Positions 1 to 7,549 of a DNA stretch of 64,000 bases are shown here, in pieces. A program made the position numbers and the translations under genes. The stretch spans positions 3,224,001 to 3,288,000 of the forward strand of contig CAWFMF010000004.1 in NCBI GenBank assembly GCA_963816985.1, given 5' to 3'. Every line of letters begins with the position of its first letter. Position 1 is the stretch's first letter. Source of the DNA: JAIVJM01 sp963816985 (lineage in GTDB: Bacteria; Acidobacteriota; Blastocatellia; Pyrinomonadales; Pyrinomonadaceae). A model generated the notes under the pieces. It made no database searches. It was not told where the DNA came from and saw nothing but the letters and a program-made list of their open reading frames with translations.

Positions 1-1
1 C

Positions 2-979
2 GACGTTCACGACGTTCATGACACCGGCCACCACGGCACGCACGGACACGCGCACGGCTCGGTCATCCCGCACGAGTCGCCGCCCTCGATGTGGGTTCCT
101 CTGGCGGTGCTCGCGGTGCTCGCGGTCGTCGGCGGCTTCGTCGGCATCAGCCCGGCGTTTACGGGCGGCGCGCACGTCGGCGGCAAATTGAACATCGTCA
201 ACTGGCTCGAACCCGTCATCTGGAACCCCACGACGCGCCAGTTCAACCAGCCCCACGCGGGCGGGGACGACCACGCGAAAGCAGGAGCCGGGAGTCGGGA
301 AGGAGAAGGCGAAAGACTTCTTGCTTCGACTTCGACGAACGTCGTGGGCGAGGCCGCGACGAGTGGGCAAGAGAGCCACGGCACGGCGGCGAGTGGTGAG
401 GCGAGCCGCCGCGAGGCTTTCAAGCCTTACGGCGACACGGGCTTTAACCTCGCGCACTCGGTCGAGCACGCCTTGGGCAGCCACGCCGCCGCCGAGTGGT
501 TCTTCATCATCGTCTCGCTGCTGGCGGCGGGAATCGGCATGGGGCTCGGCTACCTCTTCTACGTCCGCAGCCCGCACCTGCCGGGCGTCTGGGCCGCGCG
601 TCTGAGGCCGCTCTACCACGCGAGCTTCAACAAGTACTGGGTGGACGAACTCTTCGGGATGCTCTTCACGCGGCGGACGATGGACGCGGCGCGCGGCGTC
701 TATCAGGTGGACTCGAAGGTCTTGGACGGCGCGGTCAACGGCTCGGCTTCGCTCACGCGGCGGCTGAGCCGATGGACGGGCGACTTCGACCGCATCGTCG
801 TGGACGGCGCGGTCAACGGCGTCGCGGGCTTCATCAAAATCCTGATGTCGCCGCTCTTGCGCGCCGCGCAGACGGGCTTGACGGCCAACTACGCGCTCGT
901 CATGGTGCTCGGCCTCGCGGCGGCGGTCGCCATCTTCTTCGGCGGCGACATCATCTCGGCCCTGACGGGCCGGGGATGA
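2..979 (+). CDS. nuoL: NADH-quinone oxidoreductase subunit L, C-terminal part
   Basis: This is the 3' end of the proton-pumping antiporter-like subunit L of respiratory complex I; the gene begins before the window. The reading frame is open from base 2. The visible part starts with a His-rich hydrophilic loop, then a membrane helix (about 10-30), a low-complexity Gly/Ser/Glu-rich loop, a second helix, and the amphipathic C-terminal region where subunit L carries its long lateral helix. It ends with a hydrophobic helix before the TGA stop. The assignment rests on being directly followed by nuoM and nuoN in the usual L-M-N order and on the C-terminal layout. The hydrophilic insert in the middle looks lineage specific. 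Confidence 0.85.
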   Translation, partial: DVHDVHDTGHHGTHGHAHGSVIPHESPPSMWVPLAVLAVLAVVGGFVGISPAFTGGAHVGGKLNIVNWLEPVIWNPTTRQFNQPHAGGDDHAKAGAGSREGEGERLLASTSTNVVGEAATSGQESHGTAASGEASRREAFKPYGDTGFNLAHSVEHALGSHAAAEWFFIIVSLLAAGIGMGLGYLFYVRSPHLPGVWAARLRPLYHASFNKYWVDELFGMLFTRRTMDAARGVYQVDSKVLDGAVNGSASLTRRLSRWTGDFDRIVVDGAVNGVAGFIKILMSPLLRAAQTGLTANYALVMVLGLAAAVAIFFGGDIISALTGRG

Positions 980-1092
980 AATGATGAATGCGGAGTGATG
1001 AATGATGAATGTCTTGCCGGTTGAATCTCAAACCTGAGAGTTGAGATTTCAAATAGGTCTTTATTCATCATTCATCACTCATCATTCCGCAT
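979..1092. repeat. Heptad inverted repeat between nuoL and nuoM
   Basis: Tandem GATGAAT/GAGTGAT-type heptads on the left (about 981-1011) are matched by their reverse complement on the right (about 1063-1092). A second inverted repeat of TTGAATCTCAA type lies nested inside. It starts at the nuoL stop codon. It could fold as a long RNA hairpin between two co-transcribed genes. Confidence 0.8.
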
Positions 1093-1124
1093 AATCTTTC
1101 ATTTCCCCTTCTTTCGGAGGAACA

Positions 1125-2825
1125 GTGAGCTACATTCTCTCCATCATCACCTGGCTCCCCGCGGTGGGCGCGCTCGTCATCCTCTTCGCGTTCAAGAAGG
1201 AGCAGACGGGCGCGATAAAGAAGTTCGCGACCGCCTGGTTCGGGCTCGCGTTTCTGGTCTCACTCGCGCTGCTCAGCTACGACCGCGCGGCGGGCGGGAT
1301 GCAGTTCCTCGAAGACTGCCAGTGGATTCCCATCCTCGGCGCGCGCTACCAGATGGGCGCGGACGGCGTGGCGGTGCTCCTCATCGTCCTGACGACGCTG
1401 CTCGGCGTCATCGCCGCGCTCTCTTCGTGGGAGTACATCGGGAAGCGGGAGAAGGAGTACTACGCGCTGCTGCTGCTGCTGCAAACGTCGGTGGTCGGCG
1501 TCTTCGCTTCGATGGACTTGTTCCTCTTCTTCCTCTTCTTCGAGGTCTCGCTCGTCCCGATGTACTTCCTCATCGGCATCTGGGGCGGCGAGCGCAGGCT
1601 CTACGCGGCGATTAAATTCTTCCTCTACACGCTCGTCGGGTCGGTGGGATTGCTGCTCGGCATCATCAAGATGTACTTCCTGACGCAGGACACGGCGCTC
1701 ACGAGTCAGGTCACGGCGCAGGCTCTTTCGACTCTGGCCGGGGCGGGGAACGCGGGCGCTTTGGAGATGCTCAACAACGCGGCGGCGGCGGCGCGGAGCG
1801 GGGCGGGCACTTTCAACATCATGTACATGCAGGCGCTCGGCGCGGTGCTGCCGATGGGGACGATGCAGGTCTTGCTGTTCTTCGCCTTCGCCATCGGCTT
1901 CGCCATCAAAGTCCCGATGTGGCCGTTCCATACGTGGCTCCCGGACGCGCACGTCGAGGCCCCGACCGCCGGTTCGGTCATCCTCGCGGGCATCCTTTTG
2001 AAGCTCGGAACCTACGGCTTCTTCCGCTTCAACCTCCCGTTCTTCCCGAAGGCTTCCGCCGACCAGTCGTACTTCGGGAGTTTCGGCGTGCGCAACGTGA
2101 TGATCATCCTCGCCATCATCGGCATCGTCTACGGCGCGCTCGCGGCGATGTACTTCGTCGTCAAACGCGACGGCGACGTGAAGAAGCTGGTCGCCTATTC
2201 GTCCGTCTCCTCGATGGGCGTCGTGATGCTCGGACTCTTCGCCCTGAACCCGAACGGGATTAACGGCGCGGTGCTCCACATGATTAATCACGGCATCTAT
2301 TCGGGCGCGCTCTTCCTCCTCGTCGGCATCATTTACGAGCGGCGACACACGCGCAACGTCTCCGAGTTCGGCGGGCTCTCGCACGTCATGCCCGGCTACG
2401 CGGCGGTCTTCCTCGCAATGGCGATGACGGCGATAGGCTTGCCGCTGCTGTGCGTCTTCATCTCGGAATTTTTGGCGATGCGCGGCGCGTTCGAGGCGAA
2501 CCCGTGGTGGGCGGGGTGGGCGGCGGTCGGCATCATCCTCAACGCGGGCTACATGCTCTGGCTCTACCAGCGGATGTTCTTCGGCAACATCGAGAACCCG
2601 AAGAACGAATCCCTGCGCGACCTCAAGGGGCGCGAGTGGGCCTACATGCTGCCGCTCCTCGTCCTCTCCCTGTGGATCGGCGCGTACCCGAAGCCGTTCC
2701 TCGAATACATTCAAAAGCCGGTCAATGCCGTTGTCCGGCACGTCCGGCCCAACTACCCGATGCCGGGCACGCCCGCGCGCACGCCCGAAACGGCGGAAAA
2801 GAAAAGTCAGAACTCAGAACGCTGA
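1125..2825 (+). CDS. nuoM: NADH-quinone oxidoreductase subunit M
   Basis: Antiporter-like membrane subunit M of complex I, which pumps protons during NADH:quinone electron transfer. It has 566 residues with about 14 hydrophobic helices. Typical motifs are visible: FFEVSLVPMYFLIGIWGG with the key glutamate near residue 141, VPMWPFHTWLPDAHVEAPT, and the KLVAYSSVSSMG segment. The start is GTG, chosen because GGAGG lies 5 bases upstream. The protein is longer than the common ~500 residues because of an Ala-rich stretch near residues 190-225. The last codons and the TGA stop lie inside the downstream heptad repeat, so the tail KKSQNSER is repeat-derived. Confidence 0.97.
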   Translation: MSYILSIITWLPAVGALVILFAFKKEQTGAIKKFATAWFGLAFLVSLALLSYDRAAGGMQFLEDCQWIPILGARYQMGADGVAVLLIVLTTLLGVIAALSSWEYIGKREKEYYALLLLLQTSVVGVFASMDLFLFFLFFEVSLVPMYFLIGIWGGERRLYAAIKFFLYTLVGSVGLLLGIIKMYFLTQDTALTSQVTAQALSTLAGAGNAGALEMLNNAAAAARSGAGTFNIMYMQALGAVLPMGTMQVLLFFAFAIGFAIKVPMWPFHTWLPDAHVEAPTAGSVILAGILLKLGTYGFFRFNLPFFPKASADQSYFGSFGVRNVMIILAIIGIVYGALAAMYFVVKRDGDVKKLVAYSSVSSMGVVMLGLFALNPNGINGAVLHMINHGIYSGALFLLVGIIYERRHTRNVSEFGGLSHVMPGYAAVFLAMAMTAIGLPLLCVFISEFLAMRGAFEANPWWAGWAAVGIILNAGYMLWLYQRMFFGNIENPKNESLRDLKGREWAYMLPLLVLSLWIGAYPKPFLEYIQKPVNAVVRHVRPNYPMPGTPARTPETAEKKSQNSER

Positions 2826-2888
2826 ACGATGAACTGAAAGGCGGAAGGCAGTTGTTTTTAGTTCAGCGTTCATCGTTCTGAGTTCATA
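2803..2888. repeat. Heptad inverted repeat, family A copy 1
   Basis: Left arm (about 2804-2840) contains CGCTGAACGATGAAC. The right arm (about 2857-2888) is its near-complete reverse complement. It sits between nuoM and nuoN and provides the nuoM stop codon. The same arm sequence recurs at 29.1, 38.0, 47.4, 52.0 and 54.5 kb. Confidence 0.92.
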
Positions 2889-2897
2889 GTTAAATTT

Positions 2898-4478
2898 ATG
2901 TTTCTCCTTCAAGCCTCCACCAACCAACTGTTCAGCGTCGCGGATTTGCGGCTCATCGCGCCGGAGTTGATTCTGACGGTGTGCGCGTGCGTGGCGCTCG
3001 TGATGGAGGTCGTGCTGCCGAAGCGGCAGAGCCGCTGGACGGGCTACTTCGCGCTCGCCTCTTTCCTGCTCGCCGCCGTGTCGGTCATCATTCTGGGCCG
3101 GGACTTCCTGCTCCCCACGTCAGACATCGCGCCCGCCGCCATGTCGGGCTTCTACGACACGATACGGATAGACGGCTTCGCCGTCATCTTCAAGCTCATC
3201 TTCCTGCTCGCGGCGGCGCTGACGGTCGCGCTCTCCCTGCGCTACCTCGACGTGGAGGGCGAGCAGCGGGGCGAGTATTACGCGCTCCTGCTCTTCGCCA
3301 CGACGGGCATGATGTTCCTGTCGAGCGGCTACGACCTCATCGTCCTCTACATCAGTCTGGAGCTGATGGCGCTCACGTTCTACGTGCTCGTCGCCTACGC
3401 CAAACGCGAGAAGCGTTCGAACGAGGCGGGGATGAAATACTTCCTGCTCGGCGCGTTCTCTTCGGGCATCCTGCTTTATGGGATGTCTCTCCTGTTCGGC
3501 GTGGCGGGCTCGACGAACCTCGGCCAGATTGCGCCGCGCGTCGCGCAGATCATCGCGGCTGCGCCGGACGCGTCGTCGTCGTTGGGGGCTTTGAGGCCGG
3601 TTCTTCTGCTCGCGATGATCGCGCTCGCCGCCGGGCTCTTCTTCAAGATCGCCGCCGTGCCCTTCCACATGTGGGCTCCCGACGCCTACGAGGGCGCGCC
3701 GACCTCCGTCACGGCGTTCCTCTCGACGGGCTCGAAGGCGGCGAGCTTCGCGCTCTTCGCGCGCATCTTCCTCGAAGGCTTGGGCGGGATGCGGGTCGAG
3801 TGGGCTCCGCTTCTGGGGCTCGTCGCCGCCGTCACCATCATGGTGGGCAACTGGGCGGCGGTGACGCAGGACAACTCGAAGCGTCTGCTGGCCTACTCGT
3901 CGGTGTCGAACGCCGGGTATCTGCTGCTCGGACTCGTCGCGGGCAACGCCTACGGCTACACGGGGCTCGTCGTCTACCTCATCGTCTACACGTTCATGAA
4001 CGTCGGCGCGTTCGGCATCATCATCTCTCTCAGGCGTCGAGGCATCATCGGCGAAAGAATCGAAGACCTTTCGGGCCTCGGGCAGAAGTCGCCGGGGATG
4101 GCCCTGATGATGTCAATCTTCATGCTCTCGCTGGGGGGCTTGCCTTTGACGGGCGGCTTCATCGGGAAGTGGTTTCTGTTCGGCGGGCTCTTGCAGCGCG
4201 CCGACTTGGAAAAGAAGAACTGGTACGTCTGGCTCATGGTCTGGGCGGCGATTAACACGGTCGTCTCCTTCTACTACTACGTGCGCTTCATCCGCGCGAT
4301 GTACTTGGGCGAGCGCGAGGCCGAGGCGCGACCGCTCTCGCTCTCGCCCGCGCTCACTTCGGCGCTCGTCGTCTGTGCGGTCTTCGTCATCTTCATCGGC
4401 GTCTACCCGCACCCCTTCATCAAGATGGCCGAGGCGCTCGTCTCGACGCTCGCCGCCGGGGCCGTCGCTTTACGGTAA
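2898..4478 (+). CDS. nuoN: NADH-quinone oxidoreductase subunit N
   Basis: Third antiporter-like subunit of complex I, 526 residues, about 14 membrane helices. Family motifs include the conserved glutamate segment LYISLELMALTFYVLVAY, the AVPFHMWAPDAYEGAPTSV loop and the KRLLAYSSVSNAGYLLLGL helix. It is the last nuo gene of the operon. The next gene begins 16 bases after its stop, with its own strong Shine-Dalgarno. Confidence 0.97.
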   Translation: MFLLQASTNQLFSVADLRLIAPELILTVCACVALVMEVVLPKRQSRWTGYFALASFLLAAVSVIILGRDFLLPTSDIAPAAMSGFYDTIRIDGFAVIFKLIFLLAAALTVALSLRYLDVEGEQRGEYYALLLFATTGMMFLSSGYDLIVLYISLELMALTFYVLVAYAKREKRSNEAGMKYFLLGAFSSGILLYGMSLLFGVAGSTNLGQIAPRVAQIIAAAPDASSSLGALRPVLLLAMIALAAGLFFKIAAVPFHMWAPDAYEGAPTSVTAFLSTGSKAASFALFARIFLEGLGGMRVEWAPLLGLVAAVTIMVGNWAAVTQDNSKRLLAYSSVSNAGYLLLGLVAGNAYGYTGLVVYLIVYTFMNVGAFGIIISLRRRGIIGERIEDLSGLGQKSPGMALMMSIFMLSLGGLPLTGGFIGKWFLFGGLLQRADLEKKNWYVWLMVWAAINTVVSFYYYVRFIRAMYLGEREAEARPLSLSPALTSALVVCAVFVIFIGVYPHPFIKMAEALVSTLAAGAVALR

Positions 4479-4494
4479 AGAGGAGGACAGAAAA

Positions 4495-4749
4495 ATGAAA
4501 CTCAGACGGACTCGACTTTCGCTCTTCATCGTCGTGCTGATGCTCGCGGCGCAAATCACGGTCGCCCCTTCGACGGCGCGCGCCGCGCAGAACATGTCGC
4601 AAGACCACAGCCAGCACAACATGGGCATCCCCGACAGCCGTTGCCGGAGGCGTTGCAGCAACGAGTACCGGCGATGCCTGCGACGCGGCAAGAACCGCCG
4701 TGCGTGCGCGCGGCAGTTGAGGAACTGCCAGCGACGCTGCCCGCAGTAA
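4495..4749 (+). CDS. Small secreted Cys/Arg-rich protein with symmetric cysteine spacing
   Basis: An 84-residue protein. AGGAGG lies 8 bases before ATG 4495, which decides this start over in-frame upstream codons. Residues 1-31 form a clear Sec signal peptide ending in ARA. The mature part is short and strongly basic. Its six cysteines are spaced C-X3-C-X6-C-X9-C-X6-C-X3-C, a mirror-symmetric pattern that would suit two antiparallel helices joined by disulfides. No known family is recognised. It follows nuoN by 16 bases and probably shares its transcript. The arginine content resembles cationic miniproteins, but no function can be assigned. Confidence 0.8.
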   Translation: MKLRRTRLSLFIVVLMLAAQITVAPSTARAAQNMSQDHSQHNMGIPDSRCRRRCSNEYRRCLRRGKNRRACARQLRNCQRRCPQ

Positions 4750-4780
4750 AGTTCAGAAGCCATTCGAGGAATGAGTCGCG

Positions 4781-4997
4781 AGCCCCCGAAGGGGGCGGAA
4801 TAATTTAGCCCACGGCGCGAGCCGTGGGGATGAGTTGCGATTTAAGAGTTGAGCCCCGGCAGGGGCGAAAGAAACCGGGCGTGCATCACACGCGCCTTGA
4901 ATTTCTTTCGCCCCTGCCGGGGCTCTCGGATTTTATTCTCGCCGAGTCCCACGGCTGACGCCCCTCGTCTAAATTCTTCCGCCCCCTGACGGGGGCT
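4781..4997. repeat. Large triple-nested palindromic repeat
   Basis: Outer arms AGCCCCCGAAGGGGGCGGAA (4781-) and its partner ending at 4997, a middle CCCACGGC/GCCGTGGG pair, and inner arms GAGCCCCGGCAGGGGCGAAA (about 4850) pairing with 4902-4925. The architecture resembles the mosaic repeats at 7.3, 32.3 and 35.3 kb: a GC-rich small hairpin, an A-rich linker ending in TAGCC, then another GC-rich hairpin. No coding sequence is visible in 4750-5223. Confidence 0.85.
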
Positions 4998-5030
4998 TTT
5001 CAAACCGCCTTTATAGGGTCACAAAAAATC

Positions 5031-5098
5031 ACTACGTACTGATGTAGTCGAACGCCGGATTCCGCGTTGAGAGACAGGCCGCCTACGCACTTAGGTAG
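5031..5098. promoter_or_regulatory. Two copies of a 16-bp imperfect dyad
   Basis: CTACGTACTGATGTAG at 5032-5047 and CTACGCACTTAGGTAG at 5083-5098 match at 13 of 16 positions. Each is an imperfect palindrome (CTAC...GTAG). Their 51-bp spacing is close to five helical turns. They precede the secreted propeller gene at 5224. The shape fits binding sites for a dimeric regulator, perhaps LuxR/NarL type; that part is inference. Confidence 0.5.
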
Positions 5099-5223
5099 TT
5101 GTCGGCTCTCACGTCATGGGCCATCATGCGCCCGCTCGGTTGGGGTTGGCCCGAAAACACGCGCCCCGCACGCACTCAAACCCGGCGCTCCCCGCGCCCC
5201 ACAGTCTAAGGAGAGAGAAGACC

Positions 5224-6351
5224 ATGCAGAGACCCGCACCCTCCAACGCTCCCATCAAGCGCTTTACCCTCCTTGTCCTTGCCATCGTCGGCTTCGCGCT
5301 CCTCTCGGCGGCGTCGAGCGCCGCCCACGCGCAGACGCGCCCGCTCGGCGACTCGAAGGTCTTCGCGCCGTTCCCGGCAGACCCCGGCTACCCCGAATCC
5401 ATCGCCGTCCACCAGAACCGCGTCTACGTCGCGGGCCCGGCGCAGTTCGGCTCCTTCGTCACTCCCAAAGTCATCGCCTACGACCTCGACACCGGCGCGC
5501 AGGTCGCGGTCTACACGATTCAGGGTCAGAACCCCTTCGCGCCGCAAGCGGGCACAGGGATAGCCTTCGGCAAGAACGACATGCTCTACGTCGGCGACCT
5601 CCAACTCGGCGTCGTCCGCTTCGACGTTGACCTCGGCCCCGGCGCGCCGCAGGAGCACTACGCCTCGGCGCTCCCCGACATCCATCCGTGCTCGTCCTCG
5701 CCCGCGCCCTGCTCGCCGACCGTGGCCGACGCGCCGCCGCTCATCAACGACCTCGTCTTCGACAAGGACGGCAACCTCTACATCTCCGACTCGATGCAGG
5801 CGACCATCTGGCGCGTCCCGCCGGGCGGCGGAGCGCCGCAGGTCTGGTTCCAGTCCCCGGCCTTCGACACGCCTTTCGGCGCGAACGGCATGCGCTTCGA
5901 CCCCAAGGGCGAACGGCTCTACGTCGCCGTCACCTTCGGCGCGATACCGGGGCAGGGCTTCATTTACTCGCTGCCCGCCACGCCCGCGCCCGCGCAAAGT
6001 GACCTCGCGCTCTTCCACCAGTACAACATGGGCGAAGGGCCGGACGGCATCGCCTTCGGCAAGTCAGGGAAACTCTACGTCGCGCTCGCCGGGTCGAACC
6101 AGATTTCGGTGCTCCGCGCGGACGGGACTGAGGAGACGCGTTACAGCGGCCCGGCGGCCAACCCCGGCGGCGCGCTCGACCCGCTCCCTTACATGAACCC
6201 CTCGGCCTTCGCCTTCAACGACAAGACGCGCTCGCTCCTGATGACGAACCACGCCATCTTCGTCCCGCCGCCTGCCGACGCCTTCTTCGCCGTCATAGAT
6301 GTCTACGTCAACGACAAGGGCGACAAGCTGGCGACGCCGAACATCAAGTGA
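5224..6351 (+). CDS. Secreted beta-propeller (NHL/SMP-30-like) protein
   Basis: A 375-residue protein. ATG 5224 is preceded by AAGGAGAGAG. A signal peptide covers about residues 1-38 and ends AHAQ. The mature part has repeated blades of the type NDLVFDKDGNLYISDS, ANGMRFDPKGERLYVAV and DGIAFGKSGKLYVAL, which fits an NHL or SMP-30/gluconolactonase-like six-bladed propeller acting in the periplasm or outside the cell. Propellers of this kind bind ligands or hydrolyse lactones; no catalytic set is clear, so the function is open. A good rho-independent terminator follows. Two dyad sites lie upstream. Confidence 0.85.
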   Translation: MQRPAPSNAPIKRFTLLVLAIVGFALLSAASSAAHAQTRPLGDSKVFAPFPADPGYPESIAVHQNRVYVAGPAQFGSFVTPKVIAYDLDTGAQVAVYTIQGQNPFAPQAGTGIAFGKNDMLYVGDLQLGVVRFDVDLGPGAPQEHYASALPDIHPCSSSPAPCSPTVADAPPLINDLVFDKDGNLYISDSMQATIWRVPPGGGAPQVWFQSPAFDTPFGANGMRFDPKGERLYVAVTFGAIPGQGFIYSLPATPAPAQSDLALFHQYNMGEGPDGIAFGKSGKLYVALAGSNQISVLRADGTEETRYSGPAANPGGALDPLPYMNPSAFAFNDKTRSLLMTNHAIFVPPPADAFFAVIDVYVNDKGDKLATPNIK

Positions 6352-6395
6352 TTGATTTGAGTTAGAAGCGGGCGCGGGCAGCACCCACTTCGACC

Positions 6396-6439
6396 GAAGG
6401 CACGACGGGCCGGGCGGGCTCGTCGTGCCTTCTTTCGTT
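6396..6439 (+). terminator. Rho-independent terminator
   Basis: GAAGGCACGACG (6396-6407) pairs perfectly with CGTCGTGCCTTC (6421-6432) and is followed by a T-rich run (TTTCGTTT). It ends the propeller transcript. Confidence 0.85.
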
Positions 6440-6513
6440 TGCGCGCTCGCCCCCGTTTGTTTAATGTTGGCCGCAAGCTTTTCTTTCATCTTCGAGGACG
6501 GGCGGTGAGACGG

Positions 6514-7287
6514 ATGGGACACGAGTTAAAGCAGAGGGTCGCGCTCGTGACGGGCGCGACTTCAGGGATCGGACGCGCGACGGCGCTGCGCTTCGCCGAA
6601 GAGGGCGCGCGCCTCGCTCTCGTCGGGCGCAACACAGACGAGCTTGAAGCGGTCGCCGCCGAAGTCGGCGCGCGGGGCGGCGAGGCTCTGGCCGTCAGGG
6701 CCGACGTGACTTCCGAAGAGGACGCGCGCCGCGCCGTCGAACAGACGGTCGAGAAGTTCGGCGCGCTCGACGTGCTCGTCAACGCGGCGGGCATCCTCGC
6801 CAACGGGACAGTCGAGACGACAACGCTCGGCGCGTGGGACGAGATGATGAACATCAACCTCCGCTCGGTCTTTCACTTGATGCAGCTCGCCGTGCCGCAC
6901 CTCGAACGACGCCCCGGCAACGTCGTCAACGTGTCGAGCGTGACGGGATTGCGGGCCTTCCCCGGCGTGCTCGCCTACTGCGTCTCGAAGGCGGGCGTGG
7001 ATCAACTGACGCGCTGCGCCGCGCTCGAACTCGGCGCGAAGGGCGTCCGCGTCAACGCCGTCAACCCCGGCGTCGTCGTCACCGATGTCCACCGCCGCGC
7101 CGGGATGAGCGAAGAGAAATACGCCGCCTTCCTCGAACACTCCACCGAGACGCACCCATTGGGCCGCGTCGGCACGGCGTCGGAGGTCGCGGAACTCATC
7201 TTCTTCCTCGCCTCCGACCGCGCGGCGTGGATTACGGGCGCGACCTACTCGATTGACGGCGGGCGCGCGCAGACCTGCGCACGTTGA
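6514..7287 (+). CDS. SDR family oxidoreductase
   Basis: Short-chain dehydrogenase/reductase, 257 residues from ATG 6514. GTG 6505, which has GAGG at a good distance, is an alternative start. The Rossmann motif TGATSGIG is at about residues 13-20. NAAGILA, the catalytic Ser (NVSSVTG), YCVSK (YxxxK catalytic pair) and the C-terminal ITGATYSIDGG are all present. SDRs of this length typically use NAD(P)H to reduce 3-oxoacyl or other carbonyl groups; the substrate cannot be told from sequence. The NTDE sequence after the second strand does not clearly separate NAD from NADP. It stands alone, with a terminator before it and a repeat element after it. Confidence 0.93.
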   Translation: MGHELKQRVALVTGATSGIGRATALRFAEEGARLALVGRNTDELEAVAAEVGARGGEALAVRADVTSEEDARRAVEQTVEKFGALDVLVNAAGILANGTVETTTLGAWDEMMNINLRSVFHLMQLAVPHLERRPGNVVNVSSVTGLRAFPGVLAYCVSKAGVDQLTRCAALELGAKGVRVNAVNPGVVVTDVHRRAGMSEEKYAAFLEHSTETHPLGRVGTASEVAELIFFLASDRAAWITGATYSIDGGRAQTCAR

Positions 7288-7306
7288 GGAAAAAATTACA
7301 GCCTCC

Positions 7307-7531
7307 GCCCTGAAAGGGCGAAAGATAATAGCCGGGGGCAGAGCGACTGAGCGTGAGCGAAGGAGCGTCGCCCCCGGAACAGGCGGGGAAAGAAATCCGA
7401 CCCTGAAGGGGTCGCACCTCAACGCACGCCTGCGACCCCTTCAGGGTCGAAATTTTTTACGTGTGTGACCGGGGGCGTCGTGCTCCGCACTTGCCCCCGG
7501 CTATTATCTCTATCCCCTTCGGGGATTTTTC
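7307..7531. repeat. Mosaic palindromic repeat (CCCTGAAAGGG...TAGCCGGGGGCA type), copy 1
   Basis: Nested inverted repeat of about 225 bp. The outer part is a small CCTGAAAGGGCG hairpin plus GATAATAGCCGGGGGCA, mirrored by TGCCCCCGGCTATTATC and CCCCTTCGGGG on the right. The core is a GACCCTGAAGGGGTCGCACC/GCGACCCCTTCAGGGTC hairpin. Related copies lie at 32.3 and 35.3 kb. The element reaches almost to the glycosyltransferase start. Confidence 0.88.
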
Positions 7532-7549
7532 GTTGACTTCCAGCAAAGG

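Noticed and set aside
1260..2741. Long minus-strand open frame opposite nuoM (493 codons)
   Set aside because: Highly charged Arg/Glu/Asp-rich translation typical of the shadow of a high-GC gene; the plus strand encodes NuoM without doubt.
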